DNA of 64,000 nt from Pseudomonas aestuarii (GCF_027988105.1 NZ_JAQJZJ010000011.1:1-64000); one strand, 5' to 3'. Positions 8,123 to 17,255 are shown, numbered from the stretch's first letter. Program-made: numbers and translations. The notes: generated from the sequence alone by a model not told the origin.

Positions 8123-9217
8123 CTAGAGGCCTGCCGTCGACAAATCACCCGGCAATGGCTCGCCGCGTTCGGCGCAGGCCGCCACCGCCTCGATCAGCGG
8201 CGCCAGCTGGAAACCCTGGGCCTGCAGCCAGTTCTCGTCGTAATAGGTGGTGGCATAGCGTTCGCCGCCATCGCAGAGAATCGCCACCAGCGAGCCCGAC
8301 TCGCCGGCCGCGACCATGCGCTGGGCGACCAGCAGTGCGCCGACCAGGTTGGTGCCACTGGAGCCGCCGACATGCCGGCCCAGGCGCCGCGCCAGGTAGT
8401 GCATGGCCGCCAGCGACAGGGCGTCGGGCACCTTGCACATGGCGTCGATCACCGAGGGCAGGAAGGATGCCTCGACCCGCGGCCGGCCGATGCCTTCGAT
8501 GCGCGAGCCGCAGTCCAGGGTCAGGCTGGCATCGCCGCTGCGGTAATAGTCGAAGAACACCGAGCGCTCGGCATCGGCGCACAGCACCCGAGTGGCGTGA
8601 CGGCGGTAGCGCACATAACGGCCGAGGGTGGCCAGGGTGCCGCCGGTGCCGGGGCTGGACACCAGCCAGCTCGGCTCGGGAAAGCGTTCGCTGCGCAACT
8701 GCTGGAAAATCGATTCGGCGATGTTGTTGTTGGCGCGCCAGTCGGTGGCGCGCTCGGCGTAGGTGAACTGGTCCATGAAGTGACCGCCCGTCTCGCGGGC
8801 CAGGCGTTCGGACTCGGCGTAGATCTGCCGCGGATCCTCGACCAGATGACTCTGGCCACCATAGAAGGCGATCTGCGCGATCTTCTCCGGCGAGGTAGTC
8901 GCCGGCATCACGGCGATAAAGGGCAGGCCCAGCAGGCCAGCGAAATAGGCCTCGGAAACGGCCGTGGAACCGCTGGAGGCTTCGATCACCGGCGCGCCGG
9001 GCTTGAGCCAGCCATTGCACAGGGCATACAGGAACAGCGAACGGGCCAGGCGGTGCTTGAGGCTGCCGGTGGGATGGCTGGACTCGTCCTTGAAGTACAG
9101 CTCGATGCCCGGCAAGCCAGGCAGCGCCAGGGGGATCAGGTGGGTATCGGCGCTGCGCTGGAAATCCGCCTCGATGATGCGGATTGCCTCGCGCGCCCAG
9201 GGTCTGCAATCGCTCAT
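8123..9217 (-). CDS. PLP-dependent cysteine-synthase-family protein
   Basis: This 364-residue fold-type II PLP enzyme resembles cysteine synthase/cystathionine beta-synthase. The cofactor lysine is in TGSLKHRLA and the substrate loop in EASSGSTAVSEA. SSPGTGGTLATLGRY is the phosphate-binding segment and SSGTNLVGALL the C-terminal one. It is longer than CysK/CysM (about 310) and has a C-terminal tail after the ILCDGGERY strand, so it is probably a side-branch enzyme and not the main cysteine synthase. GAGGAG precedes the ATG. It starts 10 bp after an EamA exporter gene, suggesting one operon and perhaps detoxification or export of a sulfur amino acid. Confidence 0.88.
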   Translation of the reverse strand: MSDCRPWAREAIRIIEADFQRSADTHLIPLALPGLPGIELYFKDESSHPTGSLKHRLARSLFLYALCNGWLKPGAPVIEASSGSTAVSEAYFAGLLGLPFIAVMPATTSPEKIAQIAFYGGQSHLVEDPRQIYAESERLARETGGHFMDQFTYAERATDWRANNNIAESIFQQLRSERFPEPSWLVSSPGTGGTLATLGRYVRYRRHATRVLCADAERSVFFDYYRSGDASLTLDCGSRIEGIGRPRVEASFLPSVIDAMCKVPDALSLAAMHYLARRLGRHVGGSSGTNLVGALLVAQRMVAAGESGSLVAILCDGGERYATTYYDENWLQAQGFQLAPLIEAVAACAERGEPLPGDLSTAGL

Positions 9218-9227
9218 CAGTATCTCC

Positions 9228-10133
9228 TCAATCCAGCACGCCAACCGGTACGGCTGGCGCATTGCGCCATTGGCTCAAAGCCACCCCGCCGAACACCAGC
9301 GCAGCGGCGAGCAGTTGCAGGGTATTCAGGCGTTCACCGAGCAGCAGCATGGCAAACACCAGGGTGAACAGCGGTATCAGGTTGGTAAAGCCCGACGCCT
9401 GACTGGCCGGCAACTGGCTGACACCATAGTTATACAAGCCATAGGCGCCAACCGTTACCACCACCCCCAGGTAGGCCACGGCCAGCATGCCCTGCGGCGA
9501 GATGCTCGCGGGCAGGGGCGCGCTGAGCAGCGCCAGCGGCAGGAAGAACAGGCTGCCGATAAACGCCTGCATGGCCGTCAGGATAAAGGCCGAATAGCGC
9601 GCGGACAGGTGCTTGAGCAGCAGGGTGTAGCCCATGGCGCAGAGCATGGCGAGCAGTTCGTAGAAGTTGCCGAGCAGTGGCTTCGGCGCATGGGCATCAG
9701 CCTGGCCGGCCAGACTCAGCCAAACCGCCCCCACCAGCGCCAGGAGAAAGCCGGCCAGGGTGGTGCGGCTGATACGTTCGTGCAGGAAGACAAAGGCGCC
9801 CATGGCCACCAGCAACGGCAACAGCGCGGTGATCATCCCCGCCTGCGCGGCACTGGTGTTCTGCAGCGCCAGGGCCTCGAAGATGAAGTACAGGCAGGGC
9901 TCGCACGCGGCCAGGCCGAGCAGGTAACGCCAGTCGCCGGCGCGGTAGCAGATGCACCCGCGCCAGCGCCAGGCGAGCAGAAAAACCAGGCTGCCGAGGG
10001 CCATGCGGGCGAAGATCACCCACAGCGGCGGCAGTTCGGCGAAGGCCCATTTCAGGGCGATGAAGGAGCTACCCCACAGCGCCATGGCCACAACCAGGCA
10101 GACCACTGCCACTCCCCTGCCCTGCCCGCTCAT
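9228..10133 (-). CDS. EamA/DMT-family transporter
   Basis: This 301-residue inner-membrane protein has about ten hydrophobic segments in two EamA halves; the first begins AMALWGSSFIALKWAFAELP. The second half ends in LGERLNTLQLLAAALVFGGVALS, the usual family ending. Members export amino acids or metabolites. I chose the ATG at 10133 after GGGGAG. It is the first gene of a two-gene unit with the cysteine-synthase-like enzyme, so an amino-acid or thiol substrate is a reasonable inference. Confidence 0.9.
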   Translation of the reverse strand: MSGQGRGVAVVCLVVAMALWGSSFIALKWAFAELPPLWVIFARMALGSLVFLLAWRWRGCICYRAGDWRYLLGLAACEPCLYFIFEALALQNTSAAQAGMITALLPLLVAMGAFVFLHERISRTTLAGFLLALVGAVWLSLAGQADAHAPKPLLGNFYELLAMLCAMGYTLLLKHLSARYSAFILTAMQAFIGSLFFLPLALLSAPLPASISPQGMLAVAYLGVVVTVGAYGLYNYGVSQLPASQASGFTNLIPLFTLVFAMLLLGERLNTLQLLAAALVFGGVALSQWRNAPAVPVGVLD

Positions 10134-10503
10134 GTGCCACTCCCCGCAAAAGCCCGAGTGTAGCCAGGCCAGTGCGGTGCGAACAGATACAGTCAGGCGC
10201 ACGAACTGTGCGCCTGGCGATGGTTGAGCGGGTGACGGGGGCGTGATTCGCAGGCCAGAGGCCGTGCAGGACCGCAAGCCCTACGATCTGGAGCAATCCG
10301 CGATCCGTAGGGCGCTACTCGCCGCAGGCAGTACGCCATGTATTCACCGGCGCGGCACAAAGCCGGCGGGTTGTCGCTACGCTCCGAAGCCGCCCTACCC
10401 GCAGGCAGTGCACATTGGATTCACCGGCGCAGCACAAAGCCGGCGGGTTGCCGCTACGCTGCGAAGCCGCCCTACCTCCCAACGGAACGCCGCCCCAATC
10501 GCC
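10134..10503. other. Intergenic region with tandem repeats
   Basis: This 370-bp gap separates the exporter gene from the last antiporter gene. It holds the two 77-bp repeat units described separately and no credible gene. Both neighbouring genes are on the minus strand, so the exporter's promoter probably lies at the exporter end (10134-10300), but no clear -35/-10 pair is visible. Confidence 0.6.
10324..10477. repeat. Two tandem 77-bp units of a dispersed repeat
   Basis: Both units start GCAGGCAGT (10324 and 10401) and share ATTCACCGGCGC, GCACAAAGCCGGCGGGTT and GAAGCCGCCCTAC with only scattered changes. The period is exactly 77 bp. A diverged copy in the opposite orientation lies at 57790-57890. 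The units contain inverted GCCGGC-type stretches and are probably a non-autonomous REP-like element. Confidence 0.8.
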
Positions 10504-10836
10504 CTACTGCTCCCAGGGCCTACCGCGGGTCTTGTCGCTCAGGCGCAGTTTCTGCTGCAGGGCGGCCTTGGCCAGCATATGGGCGCTGACCGGTGCGGTG
10601 ATGAACAGGAACAGGGTGATCAGCAGCTCGTGCAGGCTGATGCCGTCGCCCCGGCTGCCGAAGTAGATCAGCGAGGCGATGACCATGCCGCCCACGCCCA
10701 GGGTGGTCGACTTGGTCGGCCCGTGCAGGCGCATGAAGAAGTCCGGCAGGCGGTACAGGCCAATGGCGCCGACCAGGGCAAACAGGCTGCCAAGCAATAG
10801 AAACAGGGCGACCAGGGCTTCGATCCAGTTATGCAT
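10504..10836 (-). CDS. shaG: Sha/Mrp Na+/H+ antiporter subunit G
   Basis: This 110-residue membrane protein is the last gene of the six-gene antiporter operon. It has three hydrophobic segments and the MnhG/PhaG core (LGSLFALVGAIGLYRLPDFFMRLHGPTKSTTLG). The subunit is part of the multi-subunit monovalent-cation/proton antiporter in the inner membrane. It begins 9 bp after subunit F. Confidence 0.95.
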   Translation of the reverse strand: MHNWIEALVALFLLLGSLFALVGAIGLYRLPDFFMRLHGPTKSTTLGVGGMVIASLIYFGSRGDGISLHELLITLFLFITAPVSAHMLAKAALQQKLRLSDKTRGRPWEQ

Positions 10837-10845
10837 GACAACTCC

Positions 10846-11115
10846 TTACTCGATGATGTCGCCGCGCAGCAGGTATTTCGCAACCGCCACCGTGCCGATA
10901 AAGCCCATCACGGCGATCAGCAGCGCCGCTTCGAAATACAGATCAGAGCCCAGCCAGATGCCGAACAGCACCAGCAAGGCGATGGCATTGATGTACAGGG
11001 TGTCCAGGGCCAGGATCCGGTCCGGCATATCGGGTCCCTTGATCAGGCGCGCCAGGGTCAGCATCAGGGCCAGGCCCATGATCGCCAGGCATAGCGGAAT
11101 CACGTAGGCGAGCAT
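10846..11115 (-). CDS. shaF: Sha/Mrp Na+/H+ antiporter subunit F
   Basis: This 89-residue protein has three transmembrane segments and the MnhF signature RLIKGPDMPDRILALDTL. It overlaps the end of subunit E by 16 bp, which fits translational coupling. I used the ATG at 11115; a longer frame upstream is just read-through into the subunit E gene. Confidence 0.95.
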   Translation of the reverse strand: MLAYVIPLCLAIMGLALMLTLARLIKGPDMPDRILALDTLYINAIALLVLFGIWLGSDLYFEAALLIAVMGFIGTVAVAKYLLRGDIIE

Positions 11116-11603
11116 GCGAATACCTCCAGCAGCGGTGCTTCGTAGCGGCGCTTGATCTGATCGACCAAGGCGGCCTCGTCGTCCACATCCAGACCATGCA
11201 CCAACAGGGTTTTGCGGTCGTCGCTCAAATCGGCGGACACCGTCCCCGGGGTCAGGGAAATGATGCTGGCGAGCATGGTCAGGGCCAGTTCGTCCTCCAG
11301 CAGCATGGGAATCTCGACAAAGGCCGGACGCAACCTGGCGCTCGGCCCCAGGATCAGCTTGGCCACCTGCAGGTTGGCGATGATGATATCGCCCAGCACC
11401 TGGAGGAAGAACAAGCACAGCTTCAGCGGTTTGCGAATGCGCGGCGGGTTGATCCAGAACACCTGGGTCACCAGCGGAATCAGCCAGCCAAGCAGCGTAC
11501 CAAGCAACCAGTGGCCCACGCTCATCTCATTGACCAGCAGCAGCCAGACCAGCAGCAAGGTCAGGCTCAACAGCGGATGGGGCAGCCAGCGACGGGCTTT
11601 CAT
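11100..11603 (-). CDS. shaE: Sha/Mrp Na+/H+ antiporter subunit E
   Basis: This 167-residue protein has an N-terminal membrane part (two or three helices within the first ~80 residues) and a soluble C-terminal part. The family signature LASIISLTPGTVSADLSDD is present. The start ATG overlaps the subunit D stop in an ATGA (11600-11603). Confidence 0.95.
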   Translation of the reverse strand: MKARRWLPHPLLSLTLLLVWLLLVNEMSVGHWLLGTLLGWLIPLVTQVFWINPPRIRKPLKLCLFFLQVLGDIIIANLQVAKLILGPSARLRPAFVEIPMLLEDELALTMLASIISLTPGTVSADLSDDRKTLLVHGLDVDDEAALVDQIKRRYEAPLLEVFACSPT

Positions 11604-13105
11604 GACGCACCTCCCGGCAGGACGATCTGGCGATACAACTGCAGGTCCAGCAACTGCTTGGCCGTGGCGTCGACATAGGCCAACAGCGGCGCGGCCAGGC
11701 CCACCAGCAGCAGGCTGAGCAGCAGCAGTCCGATGCAGGCCAGTAAGCGTCCGGCGTCCAGTTCGGCACTGTCCAGCTGGCTCAGCCCGACCCGCCAGAA
11801 CAAGGTACTGCCGGCGCGACTGAGCGCAACCAAGGTGGCCAGGCCTGCGCCCAGTAGCACCGGCCAGAGGAACAGCGCCTGCAGGCCCGGCTCGACCGCC
11901 TGTAACAGCAGCAGCTTGCCGATGAAGCCGGACAGCGGCGGCAAGCCGGCCACACTGATGGCGCCAGCGAAGAACAGGGTGCCCAGCAGATGCGGATGTT
12001 GCAATGCCGGCCCCTGGATCAGCTGGCCGGCTTTCACCCCGCGCTGGCGCGCGATCAGGTCGGCCAGGAGGAACAGGCCACCGGCAATCCAGGTGCTGTG
12101 CAGCAGGTAGAACAAGGCGGCAGCCAGGGCTTGCGGCGTACCCTGGGAAATCCCCGCCAGCACGGTGCCGACCGAGACTACCACCAGGTAGGCGAGCAAG
12201 CCGTGCAGGCTGCTGGCCGCCAACGCGCCGATGACGCCCAGGCCGATGGTCAGCAGCGCTGCTGGCCAGAGCCATTCCTGGGCCATGTTGGCCAGCATGC
12301 CGGCATCATCGCCGAAGATCAGCGTATACACGCGCAGGATCGAGTACAGGCCGACCTTGGTCATGATCGCGAACAGGGCCGCCACCGGCGCCGTGGCCGA
12401 GGCGTATGCCCTGGGCAGCCAGAAATACAGCGGCAGGAATGCCGCCTTCAAGCCGAAAACCACCAGCAGCAGCAAGCCGGCCGCCCCCAACAGAGGCGCC
12501 TGATCGGCTGTGGCGGCGGCGACCCGCATGGCCATGTCGGCCATGTTCAGGGTGCCGGTGATGCCATAGAGCACACCGACTGCCAGCAGGAACAAGGCCG
12601 AACCGACCAGATTGAGGATCACGTAGTGCAAGCCGGCGCGCACCCGCTCCGCGCCGCCGCCATGCAGCAACAGCGAATAGGAGGCGATCAAGAGGATCTC
12701 GAAGAACACGAACAGGTTGAACAGGTCGCCGGTGAGGAAGGCGCCGTTGATGCCCATCAACTGGAACTGGAACAGCGCATGGAAATTGCGCCCGCGCTCG
12801 TCATCGCCGCGCGTCGCATAGAGCAGGGCAAAGAAAGCCAGCACCGCGGTGGCGACCAGCAGCAGCGCACTCAGCCGATCGAGCAGCAGGATGATGCCGA
12901 ACGGTGCTTGCCAGTTGCCCAGGGCATAGACCTGCAGTACACCCTGGTCGGCTTGCCACATAAGCCAGAAGCTCAGGGGCACCAGCACGGTGGCAGAGGT
13001 CAACGACAGGGTGCGCTTGACCGGCATGCTCAGCCGAGCACCGAACAGCAGCAGGCAACCGATGAACATCGGTAGCAATACCGGCAGGATCAACCCGTGA
13101 TTCAT
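11600..13105 (-). CDS. shaD: Sha/Mrp Na+/H+ antiporter subunit D
   Basis: This 501-residue protein is homologous to the proton-pumping NuoL/M/N subunits of complex I and has about 14 hydrophobic segments. It carries the conserved core FGLKAAFLPLYFWLPRAYASA, with the key Lys and Pro residues, and YLLHSTWIAGGLFLLADLI. Together with subunit A it forms the ion-translocating core. It overlaps subunits C and E by 4 bp each. Confidence 0.96.
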   Translation of the reverse strand: MNHGLILPVLLPMFIGCLLLFGARLSMPVKRTLSLTSATVLVPLSFWLMWQADQGVLQVYALGNWQAPFGIILLLDRLSALLLVATAVLAFFALLYATRGDDERGRNFHALFQFQLMGINGAFLTGDLFNLFVFFEILLIASYSLLLHGGGAERVRAGLHYVILNLVGSALFLLAVGVLYGITGTLNMADMAMRVAAATADQAPLLGAAGLLLLVVFGLKAAFLPLYFWLPRAYASATAPVAALFAIMTKVGLYSILRVYTLIFGDDAGMLANMAQEWLWPAALLTIGLGVIGALAASSLHGLLAYLVVVSVGTVLAGISQGTPQALAAALFYLLHSTWIAGGLFLLADLIARQRGVKAGQLIQGPALQHPHLLGTLFFAGAISVAGLPPLSGFIGKLLLLQAVEPGLQALFLWPVLLGAGLATLVALSRAGSTLFWRVGLSQLDSAELDAGRLLACIGLLLLSLLLVGLAAPLLAYVDATAKQLLDLQLYRQIVLPGGAS

Positions 13106-13431
13106 CGGGTGGACTCCCGGCCATCGACGTGGTCGGTTTGCATTTCGCCGACACTGCGCAGCGCCAGCACCACCACGAAGGCGGTCATGGCGAAGCCAAT
13201 CACGATGGCGGTCAGCACCAATGCCTGCGGCAGCGGATCGGCATAGTCGGCGTTGGCGCCGATCACGGTGGTCACCCCGGTCTGCAGGCGACCCATGGCG
13301 AACAGGAACAGGTTGACCGCATAGGAGATCAGCGTCAGGCCCATCACCACCGGAAAGGTGCGCGCCCGCAGCAGCAGGTAAACACCGCTGGCGGTGAGAA
13401 TGCCGAGGGCTCCGGCAAACAAAGCTTCCAT
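13102..13431 (-). CDS. shaC: Sha/Mrp Na+/H+ antiporter subunit C
   Basis: This 109-residue NuoK-like protein has three transmembrane segments (GVYLLLRARTFPVVMGLTLI, then LPQALVLTAIVIGFAMTAF). The conserved DPLPQALVLTAIVI stretch identifies subunit C. It begins one base after the subunit A stop and overlaps subunit D in an ATGA. Confidence 0.95.
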   Translation of the reverse strand: MEALFAGALGILTASGVYLLLRARTFPVVMGLTLISYAVNLFLFAMGRLQTGVTTVIGANADYADPLPQALVLTAIVIGFAMTAFVVVLALRSVGEMQTDHVDGRESTR

Positions 13432-13432
13432 C

Positions 13433-16225
13433 TCAAAGTACCTCTTGTCCGGCCTGTTCCTGGGTCAGCTTGCCCAGGTTGGCGAGAATCAGCAGGGTCG
13501 CACCGACCACGGTCAGGTACACCCCCAGGTCAAACAGCATGGCAGTGGCCAGTTCGATCTCGCCGATCAACGGGATCTCGAAATGACCGAATGCCGAAGT
13601 CAGGAACGGCCGGTCGAACAGCCAACTGCCGAGCCCGGTAAGCCCGGCAATCAGTACCCCGGCCCCGGCCATGCGGTGATAGTTGAGCGGCAGCCGCGAC
13701 TGGGTCCACTGCACGCCGCTGGCGACGTATTGCAGGATCAGCGCCACGGCGGTGACCAGACCGGCGATGAAACCACCACCCGGCAGGTTGTGACCACGCA
13801 GGAAGATGAACACCGAAATCAACAGGGCCATCGGCAACAACACCCGCGACAGAGTGACCAGGATCAACGGATGCCGATCACGCGCCCAGTTGCGGCCATG
13901 CGCATCGGCGCGGGGCTGGAACAGGCGCAGGCCATCGAGCATGGCGTAGATGCCGACACCGGCAATCGCCAGCACGCTGATTTCACCCAGGGTATCGAAG
14001 CCGCGGAAGTCCACCAGGATCACGTTGACCACATTGTGGCCACCGCCGCCGGCAAGGCTGTTCTCCAGGAAGAAACTGGAAATGCTGTCATAGGGCCGGG
14101 TCAGGACGGCAAACACCAGAATCGCCACCATCAGGCCGAAGCCCACCGCCAGAATGAAATCGCGCAGACCACGGATGCTGCTCGACTCGCTACGCGTCTG
14201 CGCCGGCAGGAAGAACAGCGCCAGCATCAGCAGGACGATAGTCACCACCTCCACCGAGAGCTGGGTCAGGGCCAGATCCGGCGCCGAATAGCGGGCAAAG
14301 GCCAGTGCCACCATCAGGCCGACCACGCTGAGCATCAGCAGCGACACCAGGCGTTGCCGATGAAATACCACCGTTGCCAGCGCGGCCAGCGCCAGGATGC
14401 CCAGCCCCAATGCGGTGATGCCATCGATCGGGGTCATTGCCAGCGGGCCGGTAACTTGCGGCAAGGTGCTGAGCGCGAAGGTCACCACCAGCAACGCAAC
14501 GCCCAGCAGCAACCCCAGGTAATGCTGCAATGAACCGTTTTCCAGGCGTTTGGTGATCGCTACGCAAACCCGCACCAGCAGCAGCATGGCCTGCTCGAAC
14601 AACAAGCGGGCATCCATGCTCGGCAGGCCGGCATACCAGCGAAATAGCGGTTGGCGAAATAGATACACGAGAATTCCGCCAAACAGGGCGATAAAGCTCA
14701 TCAGCAGCGCCAGGTTGAAGCCATGCCAGATCGCCAGGCTGTATTCGGGCAGGTCCCCGCCCAGGGTCGAGGTCGCCGCCGCGGCGAGCAGCGGCGCAAC
14801 CGTGTAGGCCGGCACTATGCCAACCAGCAGACAGAGAAATACCAGGACTTCCACCGGCAGCTTCATGTAGCGCGGCGGTTCATGGGGCGGGTATTTCGGC
14901 AGATTGATCGGCTCGCCGTTGAAGAACACGTCATGGATGAAGCGCAGTGAATAGGCCACCGAAAATACCCCGGCCAGGGTCGCCGTCGCCGGGATCACCC
15001 AGTTGAAGCTGCCGAGCAGGTGCTGATTGAGGGTCTCGCTGAAGAACATCTCCTTGCTCAGGAAGCCATTGAGCAAGGGCACCCCGGCCATCGCCGAGGC
15101 CGCGACCATCGCCAACATGGCGGTATGCGGCATGTATTTCCACATGCCGTTGATTCGGCGCATATCGCGACTGCCGGTCTCGTGGTCGATGATGCCCGCG
15201 GCCATGAACAGCGACGCCTTGAAGGTTGCGTGATTGATGATATGGAACACCGCAGCCACCGTCGCCAGGCGGGTATCCAGACCAAACAGCAGGGTAATCA
15301 GGCCCAGGTGGCTGATGGTCGAGTAGGCCAGCAAGCCCTTGAGGTCGTGCTGAAACAGGGCCATGCAGGCGCCGACCAACAACGTCACCAGGCCGGTAAT
15401 GCTGACCAGGTAGAACCACCATTCGGTGCCGGCCAACGCCGGGTACAGCCGCGCGAGCAGAAACACCCCGGCCTTGACCATGGTCGCCGAGTGCAGATAG
15501 GCCGAAACCGGCGTCGGCGCGGCCATCGCATGGGGCAACCAGAAGTGAAAGGGAAATTGCGCCGACTTGGTGAAGACGCCGAGCAGCACCAGCACCAGGG
15601 CCAAGGGGTAGAGGTCATGGGCACGGATTGCATCACCGGCGCTGAGCACCTGCGACAGCTCGAAGCTGCCGACGATATGGCCTATCAGCAAAATCCCCGC
15701 GAGCAGGGCCAGGCCGCCGCCACCGGTAATCGCCAGAGCCATGCGCGCACCAGTGCGAGCATCCGAACGACCACTCCAGAAGCCGATCAAGAGGAACGAC
15801 GAGAGGCTGGTCAGCTCCCAGAACATCAGCATCAGCAGCAGGTTTTCCGACAACACCACGCCGAGCATCGACCCCATGAACAGCAGCAGGAACGCGTAGA
15901 AACGCCCCATCGGTTCCTGTTTCGTCAGGTAGTAACGGGCGTAGAGAATCACCAGCAGGCCAATGCCGAGAATCAGCAGGGCGAACAGAAAGCCCAGGCC
16001 ATCCAGACGCAGGCTCAGGCTCAGCCCCAGCGCCGGCAACCAGTTCAGCTGAACCTTGACCAACTCACCGGCAAACACCGACGATTGTTGCGACAGGAGC
16101 AGGAGCAAAGCCGCCAACGGCGCCAGTCCCGCCGCCACCGAGCAGGCTGAACGCCCCAATCGATCAGCCAACAGTGGCAGGATCATCCCCAAGAATGGCA
16201 AGGCGACAATTAGCGCAAGCGCCAT
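13433..16225 (-). CDS. shaA: Sha/Mrp Na+/H+ antiporter fused subunit A/B
   Basis: This 930-residue protein fuses a NuoL-like A subunit (about residues 1-770) to a B subunit (about 800-930, RVLLPMALLISVFIFLRGHN and GGGFIAGLVTAVALILQY). Such fusions define the six-gene group 2 Mrp systems of Pseudomonas. Conserved features include the TSLSSFLLIGFW segment, SAQFPFHFWLPHAMAAPTPVSAYLHSATMVKAG, and HATFKASLFMAAG. It exchanges cytoplasmic Na+ (or K+) for protons and supports salt and alkaline-pH tolerance. I used the ATG at 16225 behind AAAAAGGGG. A long structured leader precedes it. Confidence 0.95.
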   Translation of the reverse strand: MALALIVALPFLGMILPLLADRLGRSACSVAAGLAPLAALLLLLSQQSSVFAGELVKVQLNWLPALGLSLSLRLDGLGFLFALLILGIGLLVILYARYYLTKQEPMGRFYAFLLLFMGSMLGVVLSENLLLMLMFWELTSLSSFLLIGFWSGRSDARTGARMALAITGGGGLALLAGILLIGHIVGSFELSQVLSAGDAIRAHDLYPLALVLVLLGVFTKSAQFPFHFWLPHAMAAPTPVSAYLHSATMVKAGVFLLARLYPALAGTEWWFYLVSITGLVTLLVGACMALFQHDLKGLLAYSTISHLGLITLLFGLDTRLATVAAVFHIINHATFKASLFMAAGIIDHETGSRDMRRINGMWKYMPHTAMLAMVAASAMAGVPLLNGFLSKEMFFSETLNQHLLGSFNWVIPATATLAGVFSVAYSLRFIHDVFFNGEPINLPKYPPHEPPRYMKLPVEVLVFLCLLVGIVPAYTVAPLLAAAATSTLGGDLPEYSLAIWHGFNLALLMSFIALFGGILVYLFRQPLFRWYAGLPSMDARLLFEQAMLLLVRVCVAITKRLENGSLQHYLGLLLGVALLVVTFALSTLPQVTGPLAMTPIDGITALGLGILALAALATVVFHRQRLVSLLMLSVVGLMVALAFARYSAPDLALTQLSVEVVTIVLLMLALFFLPAQTRSESSSIRGLRDFILAVGFGLMVAILVFAVLTRPYDSISSFFLENSLAGGGGHNVVNVILVDFRGFDTLGEISVLAIAGVGIYAMLDGLRLFQPRADAHGRNWARDRHPLILVTLSRVLLPMALLISVFIFLRGHNLPGGGFIAGLVTAVALILQYVASGVQWTQSRLPLNYHRMAGAGVLIAGLTGLGSWLFDRPFLTSAFGHFEIPLIGEIELATAMLFDLGVYLTVVGATLLILANLGKLTQEQAGQEVL

Positions 16226-16600
16226 ACACAAAACCCCTTTTTTGCATGCCCGCCAGCCAGATCGTGGCCGACGGTTAGCGTCCAAACTGCTACGCCAGCC
16301 CCATAATGCGGATTCACCGTCATGGGGCTGGCGCGCCTTAATGTATCGGCAGGTCTACGCCTGCTGCATGACTTGAAAGGCCCGCGTTCATTCCCAGGAG
16401 CCCTTGAATGACTCAAGGGCCACTTGCCAACTCCCGTCAGAGCCAGCTAAGCCTTTGTCGGCGCAGGATTATTCCACGATTACCCACGCCTATCGATACA
16501 GCGTTATGAATAGAAGTATTACTAAAATCGCAACCCGCGGGATTGTCTGACTGTAGCGCTCGCCAGGCAACAGGATAAAAACCATTAAATGACGCGCACG
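16226..16600 (-). promoter_or_regulatory. Structured 5' leader of the antiporter operon
   Basis: Read on the minus strand, the leader has four hairpins: GCCCTTGA/TCAAGGGC (16400-16420), GCAGG/CCTGC (16349-16364), a 12-bp stem CGCCAGCCCCAT/ATGGGGCTGGCG (16293-16333), and a 10-bp stem CCGTCGGCCA/TGGCTGGCGG with two G-U pairs (16250-16274). The last ends about 10 nt before the AAGGGG ribosome site. The 3' arms of hairpins three and four share GGCTGGCG, so the 5' arm of hairpin three could pair with either. That is the layout of a regulatory switch. No U-run is present, so control would be at translation. The ligand or signal is unknown. Confidence 0.5.
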
Positions 16601-16633
16601 AAAAAGCCGGATCAGCTGACGCCGATCCGGCTT
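16601..16633 (-). terminator. Rho-independent terminator of the glycine-zipper lipoprotein gene
   Basis: The stem AAGCCGGATC (16604-16613) / GATCCGGCTT (16624-16633) is followed, on the minus strand, by five U residues. It lies 10 bp after the stop codon of the upstream lipoprotein gene and separates it from the antiporter operon. Confidence 0.85.
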
Positions 16634-16642
16634 GGACACGGG

Positions 16643-17107
16643 TTACGGGGCGACGCGGCTGGTGCCGTTGGCGGTCATGATCCGTACACGCTGACCAACC
16701 CGGAAGACCTGATTCTCTTCGACGGCCTGGACATAGGCACGCATGGTGCCGTCATCTTCTCGCACGGTGATTTCCACGCCCTGGGTACGGGTGAAGCCCT
16801 CTTCCGTGGCGGCACCGATCAAGCCGCCGGCGACCGCACCGATCACTGCCGCGACAGCACTGCCGCGACCGCCACCAACACCGCTACCAGCCACGCCCCC
16901 GACCACCGCACCGGCACCGGCACCGATCGGCGTCTTGGTGCCTTCGATCTTCACCGGCCGCAGCGATTCGATAGTCCCCATGCGCACGGTTTGCACCGTG
17001 CGGGCTTCATCGCGCGAATAGGTGTCGCCCGTGAGACTGGACGCACAGCCACCCAGGATCAGAGCCAATGCAGTAAAAACTGTAACCAACGCAACAGGCT
17101 TATGCAT
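16643..17107 (-). CDS. Glycine-zipper 2TM lipoprotein (SlyB/PcP-like)
   Basis: This 154-residue outer-membrane lipoprotein has a lipoprotein signal ending LILGGC (Cys about residue 20). The middle, about 60-100, is a Gly/Ala-rich glycine zipper (GAGAGAVVGGVAGSGVGGG and GAVAGGLIGAATEEG). The C-terminus is a small beta domain (ITVREDDGTMRAYVQ, VGQRVRIMT). SlyB-type proteins stabilise the outer membrane. The ATG at 17107 follows GGAGG; the longer frame has no such site. Confidence 0.92.
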   Translation of the reverse strand: MHKPVALVTVFTALALILGGCASSLTGDTYSRDEARTVQTVRMGTIESLRPVKIEGTKTPIGAGAGAVVGGVAGSGVGGGRGSAVAAVIGAVAGGLIGAATEEGFTRTQGVEITVREDDGTMRAYVQAVEENQVFRVGQRVRIMTANGTSRVAP

Positions 17108-17255
17108 GAGAACCGCCTCCGTTTGCAATATTGGGCTCATTAGACCGGCAAAGTTCGCGGCTGTCATCCTGCCCTCGGAAAAACCCTGCGCGACAACCCG
17201 CCTGCTTCAGTCAGCTTAGGCTATCGGTTAGGCTTCGCCGCAGGAGGGAACATCC

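Noticed and set aside
16293..16333. 12-bp stem upstream of shaA as a terminator
   Set aside because: There is no T-run on either side, and it lies in the leader. A regulatory RNA structure fits better.
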